NCBI RefSeq assembly: GCF_037975245.1 | Contig: NC_092578.1 | Location: 4,034,001-4,098,000 of the forward strand | Length of the DNA stretch: 64,000 nucleotides | Reading direction: 5' to 3' | Source of the DNA: Apostichopus japonicus | Taxonomy: Eukaryota; Echinodermata; Holothuroidea; Aspidochirotida; Stichopodidae | Shown: piece by piece, positions 13,201 to 27,500 of the stretch | Position numbering within the stretch: the first letter of the stretch is position 1 | Layout of the letters: the number at the start of each line of letters is the position of its first letter | Notes under the pieces: model-generated | What the model saw: the letters and a program-made list of their open reading frames with translations, nothing else | The model's database searches: none | Told to the model about the DNA's origin: nothing | Translations under genes and position numbers: made by a program

Positions 13201-16200
13201 TGCCTATAGCATTGACCATAAAAAGAATATACACATCCCTTCTCTCCATGCATCTGTCCAACTAATCCGTACCCTCAGTTTCCTTCACGTGTCTGAGGTG
13301 CGAAATGGTTAGTGAATTAAATTGAGATGTGCTCTGACATGCTGATGACATAATTATCAAGGAACAGATCTCTCCGTTTCTTTGGAACTCGTTTTTGAAC
13401 GGCGTGCGGCGTCTCTGGCTAATGGCAGACTGCGTGTCGTCGTGGCTACAGTACATTGATCGTGATTCAAAACAACCCGAGTGAGTAATACGTGAATGCC
13501 AGGTGGATGTCAACAAGCTCAAGCACTGCAGTATTAAGTTAAAAGTACTTATTGAGGAAAGGTTTGCAGGCTGCCTCCATCCTGTTGTGTGAGATAAGAT
13601 TGCTGTGAAAACAACATCATGATTGTTAAAGATCATCGGTACTGTCCCCAAATGTGCAAGAGGGACCGAATAATGTTCACTGATGAACAAACTTTGAAGG
13701 CAAATATACTTACTATATATATAATATAATAATTTTATCTTCACAAAGACATTTAATTTGGGATAAACTGAAACACTCCCCGATCTCTAGTAATCATTGA
13801 GAGAGACAGAACTTCCCGGAAAACAATTTTGTGAAAAACTTTCAGGAATTATTCACGCTAAAATTTGTGGCCAATACAGAAGATGTATATGGTTAAAACA
13901 TTTTTAGCCTCAAATAAACATTCCAGACAGACTATTTTAAAAGCGAATATTCTTCAGATCATAATAACACCAGTTTCTTCTTTAGTCAGCCTCTGAAGAA
14001 GTTCACTCCACAATAGGATCAAAAACACATCCCACTAACATTAAACAACAAATATAATTACACTAATTTTGCCTTAGTTAACTGTACAATAAAGCAGTTT
14101 GTTAACAGTTACTTTTTTTTCTCTTTGATGAGCATATTTTGCTGTAAAGTTAAACATGCTAAGATACTGTAGGTCATGGCCGCTTTAAAAATAGTGCGTG
14201 ACTGTGTACTCTACCAGGAGATCTTCAATGCTTTACGTGGAATTTATTGCTCTATAGTACCTGTAACACTAAAGCAACTCTATCGTGTGTGTGGATTTGC
14301 AGGTGGTTTTGAATGCTAAAGGGTTGTGATTCATATACAGTATACTGTGTGACTGTCAGAACTCAGTTACCTTAGGCCTTAATATGATGTGTATATCACA
14401 TTACTAGGTAAATCCAATAGCAATCTAGTGTGTTGCAATTTATACATTTGAATTTAAGGAAGAAAAATTATTGTCACCTAATGAATTGAGTGATCAAAGA
14501 AACCTGTCAATCGACCGTTGGATTAAATTCTGTCAGAATATATGTTTATTGACGATCCAAGCTTAGACGACCCATGAGGAATACTGCTGTGCATGTAAAT
14601 TTGTCAATGTGCATCTAGCTGCCCATTATTCAAAATAATGCTTTTTATGCTCAAAATACAGATTATGCATATTTGCCTACTGCCTAAGGTTATGTTTGCT
14701 GGCTTTATATGTCAAAGAAATATCTGAGGTATTTTTCATGGTTCATGGACATGGCAGAATTTTTGCTAGCAAGCAACCATGAAAAGTAATGAATATTCAT
14801 TAAGCTAATTCTAATTCCACCCAGTTTTGACAATTTTTTCTATACTGTAGTGTTTCTATACTGTATTGTCAGTATGAGCAGAATGAATATCATGTTTCTA
14901 TCAGATCAAGATTAGGAACTGTTTGTACTGACAATACCAGTGCTAATTTGAGAGCATGATATTGGAGTACAGTCTAGAGAGGTATTAGCATTAGGAAATT
15001 CCCAACTGGCTGCTAATTCGAAAGGAGATGCTATCAGGCTCAGGGCAGAAAATGATGGTACAGTGGTGGTATCTTTCACATTATGTGTACAGGCCATTCT
15101 GTATACTGTAGTAGTTTAAAAAGATTTCAAGAAGTAGGTTCTGTGACAAATCGCATCATGTACCAGGCTGCATGGTACCTGAAATCTTTACTTCTCTCCT
15201 AGCTTACCTGTCTCCAATCTACATATGCACTATCCCATTTTACCCAAAATTACATGATTGGAAATGTTTTCCCACTTTATCCCAATCTCTGGAACACCTA
15301 GAGCCATGTCTCCTCTTTCCGGAACTACCAAATTCAGATCATGACAGCTATGGCATGTTTTTCTGCTGACTTCACATCCGAGAATGTTTGAGTTTGTTAC
15401 GTAGCACTTCTTGCCTTGTACACTCTTTAAAGCATATACTTTATTTTACATTTGTAACATTAATGTGACAACAGACATTATGAAACCAATATGCCAACCA
15501 ATATAGCTGTGGATGGCCAACTTAAAATCTGGACATTGTTGGAAATCTTGTAAATCCACTGGGATGCTCATGAATGATAGATAGCTAGGAAAATTCAGAC
15601 ATATTGCAACAGTACCTTTGACTATCGTGAATGTCCCTGTGTTGATTTCACATGATCCTTATTTTTACGTTTTGACCATTGAAACCTTAAATGCTACCCT
15701 ACTACCTCCCACGAGTAAGCTCATTTAAGCCACTGCGATGTATCTGTTTTCATTCTACCCTAGAAAAATCAAGCAAGGTTATTAATATCAAGTGTCCTTG
15801 AACTATTGTATTGAGTTCAGGCTTTCACAAAAATAGGGAAATTGAGTATTTTCTATTCCACAAAGTTGGGTCCAGATTTGAATAGAGAAAAAATATTTGT
15901 GTATTTACAAGGTTAACAGGAACTTTTATTAACTGTAGTTTCATTAAAGGTCTATGGACACCTATGAACAACATTGTCCTAATCACTCTATTAGGCATTG
16001 GAAATCCATCAAAGATTGACCATTCTACGAGTCTTTCCTTAATTCTAGTTTTATGCATAATTAAACATCTGGTAATTATGCATGTTGATGATGTAACAGA
16101 AGTGACTGCCTGATTTTCTGTTATGTTATTCCTTTGTTTTATAACCTTCGTTTCAAGGACACTGAACATAGGTTTTTGGCCTTAGGCGATTTTTAGAAAT

Positions 16201-19200
16201 ATTTATTTGTCTTCTTTGAAAAGAGGAACATTACATTATCCAAATGATATATGTTAACTTATTTAGGACTAAAATAAAAAATTTTGATGAGCACAACACT
16301 CCACGTCATAGTTTGCACATATTTAATGAGTTTCCAGATTGATCAAAGCTTCAAATTTGTATATCTTGGAAACAAGGAACTTTAAAAAAAAATTCAACAA
16401 ATTTTGATTACCCAGCACAACAAATGTGCTAAATATGGGGCGAATTGGCTAGGTGTCCGTAGTACTTTAAGTCTTTTTGACTAACAGATGATCTCAGATT
16501 TACCTAACACTGTTTATGTTTGCTACAGTGGCTTGTTGACACTTCTCTTTTTTTTTCTTTTTTTTCCTTTTTTTTCTCTTAAGTATCATTTACAATTGAA
16601 TTCAAACAAATCTTTGAAGCACAAAAACTCAGATATGTAATTTGAAGGCTGTAAGTTACTGAGATTCCGTAGCTACGGTAGACCGTACTCTATAATAACA
16701 TTGTCAGTGTACCCTGTTCTCTGAATTGCAGTGTATCATACAGTAAAGACATACTTGATCTTTTACAACAAACTTCATTTTTATCCTCGCATTCTCATCA
16801 ATCATTCGAGGAGAAAGCTTTGCTATGATTTATGACTCAAACAACCAGATCTTAGATCAAGTTAAGATCGCAGTTATTGAGAGAGAAGTTTTAATAGACA
16901 GTGTGAATTTATCTTTTACATTTCTAAACTAAGTGGGAATACTGTCTGCTTCCAGAAATCCAGTAAGAAAAGCATTTTGATCTTTGGTCTTTGAATTCAA
17001 ATATACGTGTCAAAATGTTAGCCCCATTACCGTATACGTGACGTTCATGTAAAGATGTTACGGACTGGCAGTACACGGTATGTAATGCTTCAAGGCATTG
17101 AAGACTCGCCCCAAACCGCGTGCGGCCATCTGAAAAAGTTAACTTTCCATTGCTTGCTATTGACGTTTTGTTCGTGTCGCTACAAAATGCAGACAGTACA
17201 GTAATGAAACGTGATACCTTGTTATCTTTAGCTGGACTTGAGGTGTCCATCACAGTATGGGTTGTACACTGTGCTGTGGGTATTGACCACAGCTGTATGT
17301 ACTGACTGTACACTAGTGTCTAATTACTGATGGTAGCAAGCTGTGTGTGCGTATTTTCTGGGATCGATGGTGGTGTCTAACACTTCTGTTACACCTCATT
17401 CGAAACTAGGTCAGATTACTGGCATTAGACGTTTCTTTTTGCGCGAGTCTTCACACCCTTAATGTTGAAGAACAGGACAATATGGTGGGTGCAGCTTCAG
17501 TAGAAGGGACCTATGGCAGATAAGAAGGGAACATCATAGGTACAGCTGGAGGGGACCACAATAACTATTTAAACACAATGTAAGAAGCTGAGGTAGATTC
17601 AAGTTGGGGTTTTCTTAGCTGTTCAGGAGAGAATTGTTCATCAGAAAGATCTCTATCGTATATCAGCTTTTAAGATGATGGGTTTCTGTCCCCTTAAGTG
17701 ATGGTTTGAAAGACTCATGAAAGCTAATGCACCTGTGTAGAAGTATTTTTGTATCTTAACTGGGAACACATGTGATCGTGTTAATGACTGGCTGTGGTTT
17801 ACTACATGTATGGTTAACTATACATGTATGGGTACTGTACCAGTACAGTGCATTGCTTATGGCAATTGTTTACAAGAAATCTTGCAACCCTTACATAGAC
17901 ACACAGTCTCTTTTATAGTACTGACCGATAGTGGCACTGTTCAAGGTACCAGTTTATATGGAAGGTTTAAATTTACCTTGGAAATATGCAGGTATTAACA
18001 TGTTGTGTAGAAAGTTTGTCAAGGTCCCTAATTGATTCTGTATAAAGCCTTGATTGAATCTTAACATCTACAGTATATCTGTATGTGTATATTTATCTGG
18101 CCTGGGTTTCAGTTTAGAAACCAATTTTGATCTCCTTTTCTATAGCAAATGTATAGATTTCTAATGAAACCATTTTTTTCCCCTTTTATTTTGTTTCTTC
18201 CAGATTATACGGCTGACTATGAGGGACTACGCCCATCCCTGGTATTATGAGATCAGCAATAACAAGCAATTCCTACATGAAATACAACAGACGGCTCAAA
18301 ATGTGATCATCACTTTCGCTAATAGGTGAAAACTTTTGTTTCTTTCAGGAAGAATCAGGATTTAGTTAGCTTAATATATATTAAAGAAAGTATGTTAAAT
18401 CCTTGTTCACAGTTTTGAGAACACATGGGGGTGGGGCGGGATTGGGGGGGATGGGATCTGATAGTGCAACGACGAAATCAGACCCTGCAATCGTGATCTC
18501 CCATCCTGGGAGAATCCTGATCCCGCCAGGATTCTGATCCCGGCAGGATCCTGATCCCAGCGAGAGCAATCAAGATTGAAGTGTGAATACTCACAGATCA
18601 CTTGACCCCCAAGATCTCTGGTTACTTGCCCTCTACACTTCTGCAATCGTCCACTGCAGTTCTAGAACTAGCTGGTTGGTTTACAAATAATCACCATGAC
18701 CTTTTCAAGTTGGCATAATTCTCTATTGTTCGTTCGACGACGTCGATCCCACCCCCTTGCTCAAATGTGGGACATGTTCGGGATCCAGCTTGGTATCTCC
18801 CCTAGGGGAAAGCAAGATCCTGATCTCACTTAGAAGCTAATGTAAAAATGAGTCACTTGTGGCTTAAAGCCCTTGTACTTGTACTCATACCAAAAGAGAA
18901 TTCTTCTTGTATTTTTACTCACAAGAGCACCGAAGGAAATAATGCAGCAGTAGCAAAATTCCCACAGTAGGTAGAAGGAGAGGAAAAAAAGAGCAAAAAT
19001 GAATGATAGCTGTTTCATGTTGTACGACCTTGTTGCCCCCTGGTAGTTCTGTACATAAAAAAGGGAGTATGAACGAGAGATTAGAAAATGCCAGATAGCC
19101 CTCTGGTTACACTCAAGTTGCTTGAATTTGAGCTAATGAAAAACCCATCAAAACAAGGGGACACATTTTCACGGTAAGTAGCAGACTGATTCTAGAAAAC

Positions 19201-22200
19201 CTTTATGTCTTCCAGGGCTGCTTTTAAAATTATAAACCAGTACAAGGAAGATAGGAAATGACAGTCGCAATAATTGTTTAATATATCCATGTACAGTATG
19301 TATTTAAAATGATTTGTCCATAGAGTGCAAAAGCTGGCGCATTGTTCAACTGTACACACTATCTTTATTACAAAAATAGCATTTTACAGTTTGAAAAGTT
19401 GAATGCAATGCAATTTGACAAATTACCAGGAAAATCTTAAGTACTTTCTCCTTGCTTTTATTATCATCACATAAACCCAAGAAATGAATTAAAACCAGCA
19501 AAAGCCTTTTAATTGCTTATATTTATGATTTCCTCGTTTCCTTTCAATTTGTGAGCATCCTGTATTACTCTCTCCGTTGTGTAGTACTAAAGCACAGTAG
19601 TATGTGAACAGTGTTTTTAATCAATTCTTGGTATTCTTCAGCCTGTGAGATGTAGCCAAACCCTCGAGACATATAACAAGGGGCAAATCAATATTTAATG
19701 GCAGCCTCTACTGCAACTGGAAATTATGTTCACTACATTTTTTCTTACTTAATATCTACAGACAACATTGCGTACCTCCTCTCGAGAGGATAGCGTTATG
19801 AAATAATTATCTTCTGCAGTTTATTTTGCTATAAACTTGTCCTTTACTGTATTATTATATGGGGGGGGGTGGGGGCGACAAAAGATTCTGTAAATTGTTG
19901 GAGAAGAAAGATACATGTAATAATGAGAAGAAACTGTTCCAACATAAACTTTAATTTAGCTGTGGGCAATTATCACAACAATATTGAAACGGGTTGGAAA
20001 ATTCACTGAATTGGGTTGCATACTCACCATGGAAAAGCTAACAATAAATAAATTGGATTATGCAAATTAGTGTTTGTAATTTAAAAGCAAGCAAGTCTTC
20101 TGCTCTTTTGAAGGAGAATTTCGAATGTTGTCCAAGACTTGCCAATTCTCTCTGTATTGAATAAAAATTGGGAATCACCAGAAATGTGTTTTTTTATTGT
20201 TTTCTGGGGGGGGGGGAAGGGAGGCCAATTACATTTCTAGGGGGCAGGCACAATCTAGTTTCTAAAAAAAAATAAATATTTGACAAAAGATTTTTTTTTG
20301 GAGAGGGGGTGGGGGAAGGGGGTAGATAAATACTTTCGGGTGAATCAATGATGTTATACATTATTTAGACATGATCTAGTCTTTCTGTTCTGTAAAGCTT
20401 TGTTAGTGAAGGAACTTGAAACCTGTGATATCTCTCAAATGGTATCAACTTTTTCTTAACTGTTTGGGGGAAGTTGTTCATGACAGCTATCTCTATCACA
20501 AAGATAAAAAATGGTGGTCATATTTGTGTCTCCTTTAAATGCTAGAGGAATAGGATTTACTTCACTCCTCTCTTACCTGTCTCCTACAACGCTATTGCAC
20601 TTTCCTAGTCTACCAAGACGCCACTGGTATCATTTTTAGCACTGCGCCCCCAGTGACCTCTCCTATGGGTCACTGCTCTCTTCCTTCCAAATTTACCATT
20701 CAGAAGGAAAGCGTGTGTTTTACGAACTCCGTTTTCACTTTCGCCATACTGACATTTCCTTGCTCGAATTCCGACCGTTTAATGGGCCTGTTTTGATCTG
20801 AATGTTTCCTTAAACAGGTCCTAGGGAGAGGTAGACGATAAAATTAAACAGTCCAGTGGTTTTACCTCTGACTGGTTGCGTTTTCTGACAAAAGCAATGG
20901 CTTTTGATCTTTACAGCAGCTTTGTGATGTTGTTATGTAAATCGAATATGCTAGATTATTCTTTGGATTCTTTTGGATTTCAACAACATGAGCTGAATAT
21001 TTGTTGACTTAGCATTCTGTTGGATTGCCTCTTAAATTTGACTTTATTTTGTTTAATAATAATTGCTTACTTTGATGTACTGTAACCAGCATATTTGTAT
21101 TATTAGTATTTATAATTTCTTTCTTTCTTTCTTTCATTCATTCATTCGTTCATCCATCCAATCATCCGATTGTTCATCCATTCATCCATCCATTGGTCCA
21201 TTCATTCATCCGTTTGCCCGTCCGTCCATCCATCCATTCATTCATTCATTCGTTCCCTTAAACATTCATTCATCCATTGATTGAATGGTTGATTGATTTA
21301 ATTTAATTCCTTTTTGTTTTTGTGGCAGGGCTAAAGAGGTAGACTGGGTCAACTATGTCACAAGGACAGCAGTGGAGGACTTTGCCTCACACATAAGACT
21401 ATTCCACAGTGCTCAGACAAAACATAGGAAAATTATAAGCAAAGAAGGTAAATTTTAAACAATTTTTTTAGCCCTGCTGCTAAATTTATATACATTGTTC
21501 TTTTGTTGTTGTTTTTTTTTTTCTTCTGGCAATCTTCAATTAATTTTCTCCATTGAGATAATGTCACTGTCTAATAAACAACTTTTAATAATTTTGGGGG
21601 TAATTTGGAGGGTTAGAACCTACAAGAATGTTCTTTTTGCAAACTTTTAGTAATTTTCAAACATGTTCAGAATTGGAAGCAATACTGATGATATTTTTAG
21701 CTTTGCTGTTTATTTGTTTTTTGATCCGCTGTTGATTTAATGAACAGGCATGAGCTCGGGGACAAAAACTATTATCCTAACACACTGTAGCATACTCAAA
21801 CTGGAGCCTATACTGCAATTTTTGCAAAGTTCTGTGATTTTTTTTTTTACCCCAGGCTCATCCCTGAATGAAGCAACCATCTTTGTTGTAAACATGTGGC
21901 AGGATTTATCCTATGGATACACTTTTGCTTAGTCGATCAATTTCCATTAATTCTTCAACACAATAAGTACCGTGCAATTGATTAGATTTTTAAATAACTA
22001 GCTGACCCTGTTTCATCTTTCATCTTTTTTTTTTTCTCATTAACTGTATGGAAGAGGTTGTAACTTGATAAGCTTGGTTTGTTCCCTCATCCCCCGTGGC
22101 TATGCTCATACCCTGTTGCTAATTTCCTAATAGGCTAATTCTCGTTAAGATTTCATCTCCTCACGCCAGAGGTCGCCTCGCAAGGAGCAGTTCTGTAACA

Positions 22201-25200
22201 TTCATATTAAAGATGCCGAACGGCTTGGCAGCCCTTAATCAAATCGAAACGCAGTCCATGGAAATTGTTTTAATTTTCTGGGGAAGTTGTTGCGTAGCTA
22301 AAAAGTCCCCAAAGGGATATCATGTCACGATTTTCAATTAAGATCGTTGATTTACCGTAAATACAGTTAACTCCTCTCAGGAGATGCATCCATAGTTTTA
22401 TGTGACAATTACATTGGTAATATACTGTTTCCTTAGCAACATATTAGTTTTTAATACTGTACAGGAAAGAAGGAGAGATCTTGGGAGGGTGTGTAGGAAA
22501 CATTGTAATGTCTCTATTTAAAATCTAGACATACCAGGCTATTTGCTTTTAAAACTATTCTGTAACAGTTACCTGTACAGTATCTGCAATCAAATCGTGT
22601 AATTTCCCATCACCCGTCTAATAACACTCAAGACCTGGTCTGACCGTGGGAGGGGGGAGGGGCGGGGGGTAGAGGATCTGATGGGCTAGAGTCTTGGGGT
22701 CAGTTAGGCAGCCCGGGGAAATATGGGATAGGGAATACTGTATTTTCGTTGATACACTATAGTTAAGGCAAAAAATTGGATACATCACAACAAATGTCCA
22801 GTGCCAAAAATCGTCCCAAAATCCCAATCTTGATGTATGGTTTCAGAGAATTATTATTTTTTCTTTCCACAGCAGATAATAACCCACATCAATTAGTACA
22901 AGCTATTTAATCTTATTATATGTAATCTATATTACCTCAAACTGATATCCTCCATCATGTTTAATTGCTGTCCATACCCTCATGTTACTGTGTATACATT
23001 ATGCCGATGCATTCAGTTAAAGGCACTGAAGACTCGCCCCAAATCGCGTGCCGTGCTCTGAAAAAGTTAACTTTCCGTTGCTTGCAAGTGAAGTTTTTCT
23101 CTTGTCGCTACAAAATGCAGACAGTAATGAAACGTGATACCTTGTTATCTTTAGCTGGACCTAATATGCCCATCGCTGTATCGTTTGTACACTGTGCTGT
23201 GGGTATTGACTGCAGCTGTTATGTACTAACTGTACACTAGTGTCTAATTACCAACGGTAGCAAGCTGTGTGTGTATTTTCTGGGATCGATGGTGGTGTCT
23301 AACACTTCTGTTACACCTCATTCGAAACTAGGTCAGATTACCGGCATAAGACGTTTCTTTTTACGCGAGACTTCAAACCCTTTAAACCATTACTTCACGA
23401 CACAAGGTGTTTTTTTTTTCTCGTGTCAAATGAATGTTTCCGATACTTTTTCCATCATATCCAACACTAGATGTTCCAGATACAGCCCCCAGTCTAGAAT
23501 CTGTATTCTTTGATCTTGAAATTGAAATGGAAGATGGAATCTGCAGGGATGAAATATGCTCCGATGAAGGAAAAGAACTTGGTAAATATTTTACTCCGTC
23601 TTCAGTCTGTTATAGTCACCGACTTTGTATGGGTAACATTGTACGTTAGCAAGATATGTATATCTAGGTACAAGGTTGTGAATATTTATTTTCTTAACTT
23701 TTTTTTTTTTTTTTACCTTTTACTAGTCCTGGTACTTGCTGAGCAATCTCAATACCTGTGGATGTAATTCTTTACTTTAAAATAATATTTAAATATTTTT
23801 TAATTTCTAATTTAAAATAATTGTCCTCTTCCCATTCAAATTAATCCAAGTAAACCACTGCAATAGTTAAAGGAAAATCTGTGAAGTCTTTCTACTGGTC
23901 CTACAAAGGTATACTTGTATTGTAAGTGTAGTCTTACAACTTTAATAATTACAATGAGAACTTATCATCCCAATTCTAGTATGCAAAGTAGACTATGATG
24001 CCTACATCACTGCTGTAGGCAATGCTTTGTTTGTACAATATACAGATTAGGTAAGTCCCTAGGGACCCCACATGATCAAACGGGAACCAAAGGGAAAACT
24101 TCCAAGACTTACAGGCAAGAATTACCAATTTTCTGTTTTGAGGTCATGCCTGCAAATCCTAACAGGGGGAGGGGGGTTGAGGCCAGGATATGTTGACCCA
24201 GGGCCCAGGAGGGGGTTGATCTGGTACTTGGTGTATGACCTTGACCTAGACAATGATAAGTGACGTTCCACAAAGCGTTAATAAATCAGGTTATCACATT
24301 TATATTTGAATGTTTACGTGTATTCGTGTTTCAATGTCTTCATTGTCCCTCTGTTTCTAGACTACCTCCGTGATGTCATAGAGCTTCTGCTCTTCATCGT
24401 TTTGCCGGCTCAAGATTTTCAGAGCAAGCCGATGACATTCCTAGTGAGAGAGATCCTCGCCTGCTACATCCTGAAACCGATGCTCGATATGTTTAGCGAT
24501 CCAGACTACGTTAATCAAAACATCTCTTGGCTGGTGAGTGATTTTGTGTTTTTTTTTTTTGGTTATTCTTTCCCTCCTTCCTCACAAGTTATTGATTAGA
24601 TTTATAAACAGAATATTGGATGTAAAGTGAAGATGGGATTGGCTAGACAGACTAAGTTATAAAATTGAAACATTTATGTTTGGCTGCTAGTCAGTTCCTC
24701 AGGAAACCACGGAAACGATATCTGAAAAGAGACGAAATGAAAACCCTGGCAATTAATTTGTTTGATTTATGTAAAATACTACAGAAATCAAATTTGACAT
24801 TGTCTAGTGAAGAGTGCCTCAGATACATCTTACTTCTTGTGTTTATAGTTTATTTGCATTGCTGTGTGTTGTCACTTTATTTCTGATCGAGAAGCTTTGC
24901 TTTGTTTCACTTGTATGGTATCATGTATTTACAATTTACAGTATCATTTATTTAAAATTTGCAGTATCATTTTACATGATCGTGTCTGCCATATACAGTA
25001 TCATAATGAAGAATGCAATATCACATTATCAGAGACAGTATCATGTGATGGTATATAGTATACACATTCAGTATCCTAGTGTGTAGTATTTATCATAGTT
25101 TAGTGATCAGTATCATATATGACATTAATATCCTGTATCAGCATATCACATTATATGATATCATATATTATACAGCACTTCTGTAAACATGTGCAGTATC

Positions 25201-27447
25201 TTCTTTATACATTTTTCATATTAAAGTTAAAAGTAAATTGAGATAGTATTTAGAATGAGAAGGGGAGGTCATTGACCCATGGGGTCTGGTCATAGAGGGC
25301 GCACAGTGTTAAAAGGTTAACATTTCACTCTAGATTGAGAGTGCTAAGGTTGTGAGGAGATAGGTTAGGTCATCACTCGTAAATATCGAAACCTGGTAAG
25401 TTTAGGATTATTTAGTGTCATAATGCAGCATAAAATGTCATATTTCTATAGTCAGAATAATATCACGGTGTATAAGAAACATAATACATACAGTGTCCCC
25501 ATTGATTTACATCAGACATCACAATTTATAGTACCATCAAAAAAAAATTATGGTATTCCATTTAATCACAATAGATTAAGTGTCACATTAAAGTGTCTCA
25601 TACAATACAGTAGTATCATGGCATAATTTACACATGTTTTCTATTTGACTGCACAGATGTACACACAAGTTTAACTGCTTTTATTTGTCCAACACTATTT
25701 ATTCATCCTTGATTTTCGTCATAAATTGCAGTGTAAAGATACAACATTCACAACTGAAGCATTCCTGAACGTTATTAAGACCAGCAGCAGTATCGACGAA
25801 CTCGAAGCTATTATCAAAAATGTCGATCATGAAATGTTTAAGCAAAGATCCAGAGACGCTAATAAAACCAATCGAGAAGGTAAAGAGTAAAAGAATTATT
25901 AATTTTCTCCCAGCAAAAAAAAACAACAAACATTTCTTCACTTGTAGTTGTGATGGTTTTCACTTATATGGGGTAGTTTTGGGATTTAGTAGGTGGTTTT
26001 GATGACTTGAAGCAAGTCTTCTACTCTCGTCTTAGTGCGGTGAGTATTTTGTCATGGATGCTTCTAGGTTAGAGGTTCCCAAATAATTTTTCTACGACAG
26101 TCAGAGAATACCAATGATTTGAGCAAAGAACCAGATGGAATAATAAATCTCACTACACCTTGATTGAGCAATATACCAGGTAGGCTGGTAGGTTACTCGA
26201 GCCTAAGCTATACATACCAATGAGATTAGTGCAAGAACATGGGCCAAACATTTCCTATCGCTGGCAGTATTAAAATATTTTGCAAGTCAGAGTTAGACAG
26301 CCAGCAGCCTTATAAGAATCCCAGCTTTTGGGGCTCTGTCCTAATGGTAAAGGACATATTTCTCTTCTTTTTTCCCCTTATATTTGTTGTGTGTTACGAC
26401 AAGAATGTTAGCTTTCGAAACATTTCCAGAACATCCAGAAGCTTTATTGAACTAGAAATCGCCCGGTGATTGTGTTAAGGACAGTTGAAACCTAAGAACC
26501 CATTAAAGTATCTCCAGACGAACGTGAAATGATTTCTTTACACCTTGTTCACACAGAGGCTGACGTCAAACAACAGATCAAAAGCTTACAGTTCTTGAAA
26601 CAGCTGTGCCAGGAGACCATCGAGAGAATTATGAGCGGAGAAGGTTTAGATATTGCCGAAGAGGTGGTGAGTAAAGTCCATCCGGTGTTTAGAAAAGTTA
26701 GGTTAAAAATCCTCAAGAGCAAAATAACAAACTAAATAGGTGTTGTAGAAAGTAAAATAACCCGCTTTGTAATAACGCTACATGTATAATTGTAGGGCAC
26801 ACATATATATAGTACGCGCTGCTTTTTGACATACTGTAATTAAAATAAGAGGTACTTTGTGTTTACTCATCTTTGGTCTTCTGTGTAAAAAATTGGCTTA
26901 AGGATAGAGAGAGGGACAAGGCAACTGTTATAAATGGCAAGTTCAAAAGTGGTTAGGATTATCATTGAAATGGAAGGGCACCAATTACACTATTTTAGCT
27001 TTCAAGAGGGCCAGCATAAACACGTACAGAAATTACATTACATGCCATGTGCTCTGTTCATGAGACCGTGCATCCACCTCCTTGTGTTTCCCACTGCTGC
27101 TTAATAGAGCTGTCTTCTGGCATACAAATTTCTGCAGGAGTCCAGTACATTTTTTGTAGCCTTGATCGAGATAATTATCGAGGCACCTACGGCGACTTAA
27201 TTAAAAGTGGGCACGACATTTGTTCCCGTTGGTCAGTAACAGATAATTTTTAATGGCATCATCGCAAGTGGCTGTGGCTGTGGCAGAGATGGCCGTATTC
27301 TGCGGGTTAGTTCAAGCACTGCTGAAATAGTAGTATTTGAGCTGGGTTCTGTACAGGCATTTCAAGAGCACACCGAGTCCTTGACATACCAGCATTTTCT
27401 CTGACTGTTATTAAATATATATATATATATATCTATATATATATATC

Positions 27448-27500
<53 letters not shown>

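Larger units (their letters stand above)
7908..18203 (+). other. SNX13 intron 3 (10.3 kb)
   Basis: The longest intron. It holds the repeat at 8490, the minisatellite at 10737, the short inverted-repeat candidates at 12366 and 14821 and the TTAA element at 17089. Reading frames at 12001-12372, 13262-13744 and 15825-16169 show no resemblance to known proteins. Stretches with many copies of TACTGTAC are scattered through it. Confidence 0.7.

Noticed and set aside
16924-17313. 129-residue minus-strand frame
   Set aside because: It lies mostly inside the TTAA element; the matching frames in the other copies are broken.
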